A stretch of 18,644 nt of DNA from JAICTV01 sp035634055 (GCA_035634055.1 DASQDR010000271.1:1-18644), one strand, 5' to 3'. Shown: positions 1 to 7,419, counted from the stretch's first letter. The notes: a model not told the origin generated them from the sequence alone. A program made the numbers and translations.

Positions 1-252
1 GTTGCGGGCGATGCGGTAGAGCCACGCCGGCAGCAGCTTCGGGTCCGCCAGCGCACCGAGGTTTCGGTACGCGCCGAGCCACGTCTGCTGGAGGACGTCC
101 CAGGCGTCCGCCTCGCGCGGCACGAGCCGGCGGACGTAGTAAAACAGCCGCGGTTCCCACGCCGCGATCAGCTCGCGCCACGCCGCCGCGTCGCCGCGCC
201 GGCAGCGCAGGACGAGCAACTGGTGGTGGATCCTGTCGCGCTCCGAGAACAC
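1..252 (-). CDS. ECF-type RNA polymerase sigma factor, 5' part only
   Basis: This is the N-terminal 84 residues of a sigma-70 family protein; the rest lies beyond the left edge. I start it at a GTG (250-252) preceded by GGGAGG three bases upstream, a good ribosome site. The N-terminal IHHQLLVLRCRRGD, the FYYVRRLV stretch, and a segment from DVLQQTWLGAYRNL to LYRIARN match conserved region 2 of ECF sigma factors (core binding and -10 recognition). The motif DVLQQTWLGAYRNL is the diagnostic D-x-x-Q-x-x-[FW] block. Such proteins direct RNA polymerase to a small regulon. Region 4 and any fused sensor domain cannot be seen, so the ECF subgroup is unknown. The divergent upstream region holds repeated GTTCAAACGG boxes that may be its control sites. 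Confidence 0.85.
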   Translation of the reverse strand, partial: MFSERDRIHHQLLVLRCRRGDAAAWRELIAAWEPRLFYYVRRLVPREADAWDVLQQTWLGAYRNLGALADPKLLPAWLYRIARN

Positions 253-445
253 TCGCCTCCCGCGTCCGCGGCCGGTTTCAGCCGCCCGTGCGTCCGTTCA
301 AACGGATTAGTCGCACGCGGCGACGCGCCGGTTCAAACGGGTCGCTGAAACGTGCCTCGGCGCCCCGCACCGCCGGCGTTGACCCTGGCCAGCCCTCGTT
401 GACACCACCCCGCCGCCCGGGGCGTGGCGGGCCATAGAATTCGCC
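253..445. promoter_or_regulatory. Divergent intergenic region with repeated GTTCAAACGG boxes
   Basis: This 193-bp stretch separates the sigma factor gene from the plus-strand gene at 446. GTTCAAACGG occurs twice in the same orientation (296-305 and 331-340), 35 bp apart. The first copy is the core of an imperfect palindrome, CCGTTCAAACGG (294-305). An 8-bp inverted pair, GTTTCAGC (275-282) and GCTGAAAC (344-351), brackets both boxes. Read on the sigma-gene strand, the boxes contain TTGAAC, reminiscent of the GAAC core of many ECF -35 elements, so autoregulation is possible. That is inference; no clear -10 partner was assigned. Confidence 0.35.
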
Positions 446-973
446 GTGGCCCGTCCGCTTCCCACCATTCCGCGCGGTCCTCGCCGCGCCGCCACTTCCC
501 CGCCCGCGCGGCTGGTGCTCTCGTGCCCGCGCGTCTCGCCGGAGTGGGAACTGGCGGCGCGGCTGGCGCTGGTCAAGCCCAAGCCCTACACGAAGGAGAA
601 GATCGCCCACCGCGACCCGCAGCAACCCTGGCCGCGGAACGCGCGGCGGATCGTGCTGGGGGCGCTAGGCGGCTCCGCCGACGTCGCCTTCCCCCGCGCC
701 GGGCCGCACCGGATGGTCGCGCGGATCATTCGCGATGATCCGGCCCGCGCCAGGCGGCTGGCGCGCAAGCTCTCGCGGCAGTTGCCCGATTTGTGGTTCG
801 CCCTCGGCGGCGACCCGCACGGGAGCGACGATGACGACGCCACCAATCGCCGCTCCTACCTGCGCGCCGGCGTCTTCTACCGCCGGTCCGGCAAGGATAA
901 GCTGGAGCTCGTCCGCGCGACGCACGTGCGCCTGCGCCGCTCCGTCCGCTCCGGCTTCCTGGGAGACCTCTGA
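446..973 (+). CDS. Conserved-looking hypothetical protein, 175 aa
   Basis: I do not recognise this protein. It starts at a GTG with no clear ribosome site, so a later start is possible. The first 25 residues are Pro/Arg/Ala-rich and look disordered. The rest is soluble, with no membrane segment or signal peptide. It contains an SPEWELAARLALVKPKPYTKEK stretch, a basic helix (ARARRLARKLSRQL), then DLWFALGGDPHGSDDDD and a C-terminal RSYLRAGVFYRRSGKDKLELVRATHVRL block that looks like paired beta strands. Its TGA overlaps the ATG of the next gene (ATGA), so the two are probably translationally coupled. That makes it a candidate partner of the YjbQ protein, but nothing in the sequence gives a reaction. 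Confidence 0.7.
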   Translation: MARPLPTIPRGPRRAATSPPARLVLSCPRVSPEWELAARLALVKPKPYTKEKIAHRDPQQPWPRNARRIVLGALGGSADVAFPRAGPHRMVARIIRDDPARARRLARKLSRQLPDLWFALGGDPHGSDDDDATNRRSYLRAGVFYRRSGKDKLELVRATHVRLRRSVRSGFLGDL

Positions 974-1404
974 TGATGCAGGCCCACCCGCTGGTGAAGG
1001 AGCCGGTCCGCACCGGCCAGCGCAGCCAGATCATCGACCTGACCGACGCCGTCCGCCGAATCGTCCGCCAGCGGAAGGTGACCGACGGCATGGTGGTGCT
1101 CTACGTCCCGCACACCACCGCCGGCGTGACGATCAACGAGAACTACGACCCGGACGTGAAGCACGACCTGCTCCGCAAGCTCGACGCGCTGATCCCGAAG
1201 AACGAGCCGTACTACCAGCACGACGAGGGCAACAGCGACAGCCACCTCAAGACCGCCCTGGTCGGCAACAGCGCCACGGTGCTGATCGATCACGGCGACC
1301 TGGTCCTGGGGCGTTGGCAGGGGATCTACTTCTGCGAGTTCGACGGGCCCCGCGAGCGGGAGGTGTACGTGAAGGTGGTGGACTTTCGGGCGCGCGGGGA
1401 GTGA
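973..1404 (+). CDS. YjbQ / UPF0047 family protein (secondary thiamine-phosphate synthase type)
   Basis: This 143-residue protein matches the compact YjbQ (UPF0047) family along its full length. Diagnostic blocks are VPHTTAGVTINENYDPDV (about residues 45-62), the HDEGNSDSHLKTALVGNS block with clustered histidines (about 83-100), and the C-terminal LGRWQGIYFCEFDGPR signature (about 112-127). Family members form small trimeric beta barrels with His-rich clefts, and some show weak thiamine-phosphate synthase activity; the true substrate is unsettled. The start ATG overlaps the stop codon of the upstream unknown gene, and a second ATG follows directly, so the start could be three bases later. No other thiamine gene lies in the window. 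Confidence 0.93.
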   Translation: MMQAHPLVKEPVRTGQRSQIIDLTDAVRRIVRQRKVTDGMVVLYVPHTTAGVTINENYDPDVKHDLLRKLDALIPKNEPYYQHDEGNSDSHLKTALVGNSATVLIDHGDLVLGRWQGIYFCEFDGPREREVYVKVVDFRARGE

Positions 1405-1607
1405 AGGGAGCCGAAGGCACGGAGGCACGGAGGCACGGAGGCACGGAGGGAGTGATCAGGCAGAGAGGCAGGCAGTGAATTTACTTTCTCCCTTTCTCCC
1501 TTTCTCCCCACTTCGTGCCTCCGTCGCTCCGTCGCCCTCCTCCTTCAGTCCCTTCGTCCCCTTGCTCCCGCTTCCCCCAATCGCTCATCCCGAGTAACCA
1601 ATACCCC
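1405..1607. repeat. Repeat-rich spacer with GCACGGAG tandem array and inverted partner
   Basis: This 203-bp spacer has no convincing gene. Four exact tandem copies of the 8-mer GCACGGAG occupy 1417-1448, starting 12 bp after the stop codon of the YjbQ gene. An 11-base stretch of the array (ACGGAGGCACG, 1419-1429) has its reverse complement at 1514-1524, so the transcript can fold back. Between and beyond lie pyrimidine-rich runs, including three CTTTCTCC-type units at 1482-1508. The left half is purine-rich and the right half pyrimidine-rich. The layout closely resembles the spacer at 5375-5601. I infer a dispersed planctomycete-type repeat, not a gene. Confidence 0.7.
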
Positions 1608-1946
1608 ATGCCCGACACCATCTTCTCCAAGATCATCGCCCGCCAGATTCCTGCCAAGATCCAGTACGAGGACGATTGCTACATCGTGATCCACGACATT
1701 CAGCCGGCCGCGCCGGTGCACGTGTTGGTGATCCCCAAGAAGGAGATCCCGACGCTGAACGACCTGACGGCGGGCGACGCGGAACTCGTCGGGGGGATGT
1801 TCCTGATCGCCCGGCAGGTGATGCGCGACCTGGGGCACACCGACTACCGCACGGTCTTCAACTGCGGGCCCGGGGCGCAGCAGTCGGTCTTCCAGATCCA
1901 CCTGCACGTGCTGGCCGGGCGGAAGCTGACTTGGCCGCCGGGGTAG
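1608..1946 (+). CDS. HIT-family (HINT-like) nucleotide hydrolase with Q-H-H triad
   Basis: This 112-residue protein is a histidine-triad protein of the HINT branch, which hydrolyses nucleoside phosphoramidates and acyl-AMPs. It starts MPDTIFSKIIARQIPAKI, the standard HIT opening (I-F-x-K-I-I), followed by YEDD and IQPAAPVHVLVIPKK, and ends GRKLTWPPG as in HINT proteins. The start ATG at 1608 begins exactly at this conserved opening, so longer in-frame readings are rejected. The signature normally reads H-x-H-x-H, but here it is Q-I-H-L-H: codon CAG at 1893-1895 replaces the first histidine. The central histidine, the nucleophile in HINT proteins, is kept, so activity may remain. It follows a repeat spacer and is probably transcribed alone. 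Confidence 0.93.
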   Translation: MPDTIFSKIIARQIPAKIQYEDDCYIVIHDIQPAAPVHVLVIPKKEIPTLNDLTAGDAELVGGMFLIARQVMRDLGHTDYRTVFNCGPGAQQSVFQIHLHVLAGRKLTWPPG

Positions 1947-2317
1947 GATGCGGCAACCGCGACAAAATTGGCTTCGTTTTCGCGATTTCGCTCAACGCGA
2001 ACGCCCGGGGTTTCTCCTCGCCCTGGTGTGGTCACGATGGGATCGGCCGCCCAAGCCACACGGGTTGTCTCGCGCAACCTCTTGTCGTCGCCGCGCTTCC
2101 AGTCGTTTTTTGAAGTTTGGCTTCGTTTTGCACGTTTGGTTGTCAAAGAGCGCGACTGCCTCTCACAGGATATCGGGCGAGGGAAGCGTCACGGGCGGCA
2201 CTGCTGCCTCACGCGCTCGATCGGCGCCGGTCAAAGAACCGCCTCGCCACCCCGCACCATAACAACGGAAATCGGCCGTGTCGGCGGAAAAGCGCCGCCG
2301 CGCCCGCGCCGGTTAAG
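1947..2317. other. Non-coding spacer, lower GC, with a 13-bp direct repeat
   Basis: I find no supported gene in this 371-bp stretch. Open frames across it have no recognisable domain and their composition differs from neighbouring proteins. TTGGCTTCGTTTT occurs twice in the same direction, at 1968-1980 and 2117-2129, each followed within a few bases by a GC/CG step and more T-rich sequence. The first half is noticeably richer in A and T than the surrounding genes. A short hairpin-forming GGTTG...CAACC lies near 2062-2080. I infer a dispersed repeat or relic plus the promoter of the gene at 2318, but I could not pick a clear promoter. Confidence 0.5.
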
Positions 2318-3142
2318 ATGGGCCGCATGATGTCCGCCCCGGCCGATCTTTCCGAGCGTGACGCCCCGGCCGCGGTGCCCTGCGCCCGGTGCGGGTACGA
2401 CGTGCGCGCGCTAACTGAGCCGCGCTGCCCGGAGTGCGGGCTGGCGTTCGATCCGCACGCGCAACCGCTGGCGGACGTGCCGTGGTTCCGCCGTGAGCAG
2501 ATCGGGGCGGTGCGGGCGTACTACCGGACCGTCTGGCTGGTCCTGTCGCGCCCGCGCCGGCTGGCCGAGCAGGTCGGGCGCGACGTTGAGGTGGACGGGC
2601 GCGGCGCGGCGGCGTTTCGGCGGGTGACCATCTGGCTGGCGAGCCTCTCGATCGCCACCGCGACGTTCCTGATGGCAGCCTTCGACGGCGGCGGGTTCCT
2701 CGGGCGGATGCCGCCGATCGCGTTCATCGTGGCGCTGGCGGGCGCGCTGCTCTTCTTCCACGTCACCACGTGGATCGACCACAACCTGGCCGGGCCGACG
2801 CTGTTCGCGAGGGACCGCTTCGCCCGGCTGCAAAACTTCTGCTGCGCCGCGCTGGGGCTCGCGCCGGTCCTTCCCCTGCTCGTGCTGCTGGGGCGCGCGC
2901 CGGCGGCGCGCGGGTTAATTTTGCCCGGGGTCACTTATGCAGCGCTGCCGCTGGCGGCGCTGGCGATCCTCGCCGCATGGTGGGCGAGCGACGTCCTGTT
3001 CCACCGCCGCGCCGGGCGTGCGTCCCTGTCGGCGGCGACCATTCACGCGGCCACGATCCCGCTCTTCTGGCTCGTCGCCGCCTTCGCCGCGCTGGCGGTG
3101 ATGTGGCCGCTCACGGTGGTGGCGTCGATGCTGGCGGGGTGA
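2318..3142 (+). CDS. Zinc-ribbon multipass membrane protein of unknown function
   Basis: A 274-residue protein if started at ATG 2318; ATGs at 2327 and 2330 are equally possible and none has a clear ribosome site. The N-terminus carries a treble-clef-like zinc ribbon, CARCGYD at 22-28 and CPECG at 37-41, four cysteines in two CxxC knuckles. This cap is very common on Phycisphaerae membrane proteins. A soluble stretch with a VRAYYRTVWLVLSRPRRL segment follows, then about five hydrophobic helices (IWLASLSIATATFLMA, IAFIVALAGALLFFHV, CAALGLAPVLPLLVLL, AALPLAALAILAAWWA, and the C-terminal PLFWLVAAFAALAVMWPL). It resembles Yip1-type membrane proteins only in outline, so no function is assigned. 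Its last 32 bases overlap the 3' end of convergent aroA. Confidence 0.8.
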   Translation: MGRMMSAPADLSERDAPAAVPCARCGYDVRALTEPRCPECGLAFDPHAQPLADVPWFRREQIGAVRAYYRTVWLVLSRPRRLAEQVGRDVEVDGRGAAAFRRVTIWLASLSIATATFLMAAFDGGGFLGRMPPIAFIVALAGALLFFHVTTWIDHNLAGPTLFARDRFARLQNFCCAALGLAPVLPLLVLLGRAPAARGLILPGVTYAALPLAALAILAAWWASDVLFHRRAGRASLSAATIHAATIPLFWLVAAFAALAVMWPLTVVASMLAG

Positions 3143-4451
3143 CCCGCGCCGCGACCACCTTCCGCAAATCCTCGAAGAACTGCGGGTAGGTCTTGTTCAC
3201 GCACTGCGCGTCCTTGATCACGACGCCGTGGACCTTCGTCCCCGCCAGCGCGAAGCTCATGGCCATGCGGTGGTCGTCGTAGGTGTCCACCTCAACACGC
3301 CTCGCCTCGTCGGGCGGGGTGATGATCAGGGCGTCGTCGCCCTCGATCTCGACCTGGGCGCCGAACTTCACCAGCTCGTTGCGCAGCGCGGCCAAGCGGT
3401 CGGTTTCCTTCACGCGCAGGGTGTGCAGGCCGCGGATCACGGTCTCGCCGCGGGCGAAGAGCGCCACGACCGCCAGCGTCTGCGCGGTGTCGGGCATGTT
3501 GGATAGATCGACGTCGGTCCCCTCCAGCGTGCCGGTGCCGGTGAGGGAGATGAAGTCTCGGCCGAAGACGAGCTGCGCGCCCATCTGGTGGAGCACGTCG
3601 GCGAAGGCGACGTCGCCCTGAAGGCTGGCCCTGCCGAGCCCCTCGATGGTCACCTTGGCCCCCGGGTGCAGCGCGGCGGCGGCGAGGAAGTAGCTGGCGT
3701 TGCTGGCGTCGGGCTCGATGGCGTAGGCGGTCGGGGCGTAGCGGCCGCGAGGCACGATGATTTTCGTGGGCAGCCCGGTGCGCGGGTCGCGGATCAACTC
3801 GGGCGTGACGCCGAAGTGGTCCATGAGCTGCATGGTCATCGCGATGTAGGGCCAACTCGTCTGCGGGCCGTCGAGCGTGACCTGCACCTCGATGCGCGCG
3901 TAAGGCGCGACCTGGAGCAGGGCGGAGAGGAACTGGCTGGAGACCTCCGACCCGTAGCGAACGAACCCGCCGGGCAGGCCGGCGGCGTCGACGTGAACGG
4001 GGGGGAAGCCGTCGGCGCCGTCGTCGTGCGCGACGCGGGCGCCCAGGTTCTTCAGCATGGCCGTCAGCGCGCCGATCGGGCGCTGCCGCATGCGGGGCAC
4101 GCCGTCTAGCGTGAAGTGCCCGGTGCCGAGCGTGCAGAGCGCGGTGAGGAAGCGGATGGTCGTGCCGCTGTTGCCGCAGAAGATGTCCGCCCGGTCGCGG
4201 TCGATATGCCCGCCCCGGCCGTGGACACGGACCGTTCGCGCATCGCGGTCGATCTCAAGCTGGAAGCCGAGCTGTCGCAGCCCCTCGAGCATCACCTGCG
4301 TGTCGTCGGCGAACAGGACGTTGGAAAGGTCGCACGCGCCGTCTGCCAAGGCCGCCAGCACCAGCGCCCGGTTGGTCAGGCTCTTCGACCCCGGCGGGCT
4401 GAAGGTGGCGGCGAAGGGTTCGGTGACGACGTCAAGACGAAGGTCGGGCAT
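3111..4451 (-). CDS. aroA: 3-phosphoshikimate 1-carboxyvinyltransferase (EPSP synthase)
   Basis: This enzyme joins shikimate-3-phosphate to phosphoenolpyruvate, the sixth step of the shikimate pathway to aromatic amino acids, in the cytosol. From the ATG at 4451 it is 446 residues, close to the family norm; a TTG four codons upstream is an alternative. Signature blocks are all present in order: PPGSKSLTNRAL (19-30, substrate-binding Lys and Ser), GNSGTTIRFLTAL (93-105), RMRQRPIGALT (120-130), the DASNASYFLAAAAL block with the catalytic Asp, VKETDRLAALRNEL, and DDHRMAMSFALAG. No key residue is missing. It stands alone on the minus strand, tail-to-tail with the zinc-ribbon membrane gene and divergent from pgeF, so no aromatic operon is seen here. 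Confidence 0.97.
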   Translation of the reverse strand: MPDLRLDVVTEPFAATFSPPGSKSLTNRALVLAALADGACDLSNVLFADDTQVMLEGLRQLGFQLEIDRDARTVRVHGRGGHIDRDRADIFCGNSGTTIRFLTALCTLGTGHFTLDGVPRMRQRPIGALTAMLKNLGARVAHDDGADGFPPVHVDAAGLPGGFVRYGSEVSSQFLSALLQVAPYARIEVQVTLDGPQTSWPYIAMTMQLMDHFGVTPELIRDPRTGLPTKIIVPRGRYAPTAYAIEPDASNASYFLAAAALHPGAKVTIEGLGRASLQGDVAFADVLHQMGAQLVFGRDFISLTGTGTLEGTDVDLSNMPDTAQTLAVVALFARGETVIRGLHTLRVKETDRLAALRNELVKFGAQVEIEGDDALIITPPDEARRVEVDTYDDHRMAMSFALAGTKVHGVVIKDAQCVNKTYPQFFEDLRKVVAARVTPPASTPPP

Positions 4452-4570
4452 GGCGGCGGTCAAAGTAAGGGTGAAGCGCGCGGATTGGTAGGGGGACGGG
4501 CTCCGGGAGAGTCAGCGGGAGAATCAGCAGGGCTTCCCACGCTCGGGCTCGTGGCTTATCGTCCCGGCCG

Positions 4571-5374
4571 ATGTTGCAACGTCGTGCTGCCGCCGCCGGG
4601 CCGGTCTATTACGTGTCGCCGCTGCTGGAATCGCGGGGCGTGCCGCACGCGTTTTCGACGCGGATCGGGGGGCTCAGCCCGGCGCCGTTCGACTCGCTCA
4701 ACCTCGGCAACCCCAGCGGCTGCGCTACGCAGGACGACTACGGGCGGATCTACCAGAACTACGACCTGCTCCAGGCGGCAGCGGGGCTCGGCGGGCGCGA
4801 GCGGTGCTGGGTACACCAAGTACACGGCGGGGCGGTGATCTCGATTCATCGCGGCCAGCCGTTCGAGAGCGGCGCGAAGGCGGACGCGCTGGTGACCGAT
4901 GACGCCGATCGCATCGCGGCCGTGCGCGTGGCGGACTGCGTGCCGGTGCTGATCGCCTGCGACGACGGCCGCGCGGTGGCCGCCGTGCATGCCGGGTGGC
5001 GCGGCGTCATCGCCGGCGTCGTGCCGAACGCCGTGGCGGCGGTGCGGCAACTGGCGGGCGACGACGCGGCGGCCGTGGTGGCGGCGATCGGCCCGTGCAT
5101 CGGCTTCGATGCCTTCGAGGTCGGGCCGGAAGTGATCGAGCAGTTCGAGGCGACGTTCGCCGCCGCCCCGGTCCGCCGCCGCGAAGACGGCAAGGGCCAC
5201 GTCGACCTCCGCCAGGCCATCCGCCTCCAGCTCCGCGCGCTCGGCCTGGACGATCCCCGCATCGACGCCACCGACCGCTGCACCTTCCGCGACCGCGACG
5301 AATTCTTCTCCCACCGCCGCGACCAAGGCGTCACCGGGCGAATGGCGGCGCTGATCGCGCCGCGGCAGGGGTGA
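4571..5374 (+). CDS. pgeF: Purine nucleoside phosphorylase / YfiH (LACC1-like, DUF152) family protein
   Basis: This 267-residue protein is a full-length YfiH/PgeF-family member. The opening GVPHAFSTRIGG (23-34), WVHQVHGG (80-87), ADALVTDD, ADCVPVLIA (121-129), VHAGWRGVIAG (139-149) and IGPCIGFDAFEVG are all family blocks. His85, Cys123 and His140 correspond to the zinc ligands of the active site. The C-terminal ATDRCTFRD...FFSHRRDQGVTGRMAALI is the usual ending. Family members have been described as multi-copper-type polyphenol oxidases, as purine nucleoside phosphorylases/adenosine deaminases, and as PgeF, a cleaner of mis-built peptidoglycan; the assignment here is by family only. The ATG at 4571 lacks a clear ribosome site. 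It is divergent from aroA and followed by a repeat-rich spacer. Confidence 0.93.
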   Translation: MLQRRAAAAGPVYYVSPLLESRGVPHAFSTRIGGLSPAPFDSLNLGNPSGCATQDDYGRIYQNYDLLQAAAGLGGRERCWVHQVHGGAVISIHRGQPFESGAKADALVTDDADRIAAVRVADCVPVLIACDDGRAVAAVHAGWRGVIAGVVPNAVAAVRQLAGDDAAAVVAAIGPCIGFDAFEVGPEVIEQFEATFAAAPVRRREDGKGHVDLRQAIRLQLRALGLDDPRIDATDRCTFRDRDEFFSHRRDQGVTGRMAALIAPRQG

Positions 5375-5601
5375 GGGGAGGCCAGACGACGAAGAGGTTT
5401 GTCCACGAATCGACACGAATGAAGAGGGAGAGAGAGCGTGTGTGTGCGAGAGCATCGAAACGGCCTTCCGCGAGGAGCCGGCGCCACCCGCTCAGTCCCT
5501 CCCTCGTTCCTCTTCCCCAGATTCGTGTCGATTCGTGCTGATTCGCGGACACGCTCTCTTCTTCCGAACCCCAGCAGGCTCAGCGGGTTAGCGGATAAAG
5601 C
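5375..5601. repeat. Repeat-rich spacer with long inverted repeat built of 10-bp ACACGAATCG units
   Basis: This stretch between pgeF and ahcY has no supported gene. A perfect 17-base inverted repeat links CACGAATCGACACGAAT (5404-5420) with its complement at 5521-5537. Both arms have a 10-bp internal period, and the right arm carries a third, degenerate unit up to 5550. GAAGAGG (5421-5427) also pairs with CCTCTTC (5509-5515), extending the stem inward. The left half continues purine-rich (GAGAGAGAG then GTGTGTG) and the right half is pyrimidine-rich. It sits just after a stop codon, as does the spacer at 1405-1607, and both share TCAGTCCCT (1545-1553 and 5492-5500). Function is unknown; it may act as a bidirectional RNA hairpin. 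Confidence 0.75.
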
Positions 5602-5630
5602 TTGACATTGGCGGTCGAATCTCCAACAAT
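5602..5630 (+). promoter_or_regulatory. Probable sigma-70 promoter of ahcY
   Basis: TTGACA at 5602-5607 is a perfect -35 hexamer. Seventeen bases later, AACAAT (5625-5630) matches four of six -10 positions, including the key A at position 2 and the final T. This predicts a transcript start near 5637 and a leader of about 60 bases before the ahcY ATG. It is the clearest promoter in the window. Confidence 0.6.
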
Positions 5631-5651
5631 CCATCCGGATTGACGGATGGA
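5630..5651. promoter_or_regulatory. Palindrome over the predicted ahcY transcription start
   Basis: TCCATCCG (5630-5637) and CGGATGGA (5644-5651) form perfect 8-bp arms around GATTGA. The site begins at the last base of the -10 box and covers the expected +1, the position where a repressor would block initiation. A competing 5-bp pairing (AATCC 5628-5632 with GGATT 5637-5641) also exists, so an RNA role cannot be excluded. I favour an operator. Confidence 0.5.
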
Positions 5652-5697
5652 GCTTGTAGCCTCTTTCCGCGCGCCGCCCTCGCAGGAGAATCACGCG

Positions 5698-7221
<1,524 letters not shown>

Positions 7222-7251
7222 ATCTCCGGCAGCGACGCGCGAAGCAGCACG

Positions 7252-7285
7252 GGCGGCGGGCGACTCTTCGGGGTCGCCCGCCGCC
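7252..7285 (+). terminator. Strong hairpin downstream of ahcY, probable terminator
   Basis: GGCGGCGGGCGAC (7252-7264) and GTCGCCCGCCGCC (7273-7285) pair perfectly over 13 bp around an 8-base loop containing TTCG. It lies 30 bp after the ahcY stop. The following bases (GTCTCGTTGC) have only a weak T content, so it may act as a transcript-end stabiliser or an atypical terminator, not a classical intrinsic one. Confidence 0.6.
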
Positions 7286-7310
7286 GTCTCGTTGCGGACG
7301 CTCCATGATG

Positions 7311-7397
7311 TCAAAGGTTCCTTTGAGATCGCGCTGGATATCAAAGGATAGTGCGTTATCCTTTGATACTCTTATCAGATGTCAAAGTTACCTTTGA
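7311..7397. promoter_or_regulatory. Three phased TCAAAGG/CCTTTGA palindromes upstream of the Fic gene
   Basis: Six half-sites of one sequence form three inverted repeats. Site A (7311-7326) is TCAAAGG-TT-CCTTTGA. Site B (7339-7368) is TATCAAAGGATA, six bases, then TATCCTTTGATA, perfect 12-bp arms. Site C (7382-7397) has site A geometry with one mismatch. In B the two heptamer half-sites are 12 bp apart instead of 2, one helical turn more. The centres (about 7318, 7353 and 7389) are spaced 35 and 36 bp. The last site ends 22 bp before the ATG at 7420. This looks like an operator array for a dimeric regulator, quite possibly the Fic protein itself through its C-terminal helix-turn-helix. Confidence 0.8.
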
Positions 7398-7419
7398 TAG
7401 GGGGCGGAGCAGATAAACC

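Noticed and set aside
2117..2317. N-terminal extension of the zinc-ribbon membrane protein
   Set aside because: The in-frame upstream sequence is unlike the protein and includes the repeated TTGGCTTCGTTTT word; the zinc ribbon sits correctly with the ATG near 2318-2330.
5404..5550. CRISPR array
   Set aside because: The 10-bp units are directly adjacent without unique spacers and form an inverted arrangement; no cas gene is nearby.
5602..5697. SAH riboswitch in the ahcY leader
   Set aside because: The leader is short and I see no match to the conserved SAH aptamer core; a start-site operator fits better.
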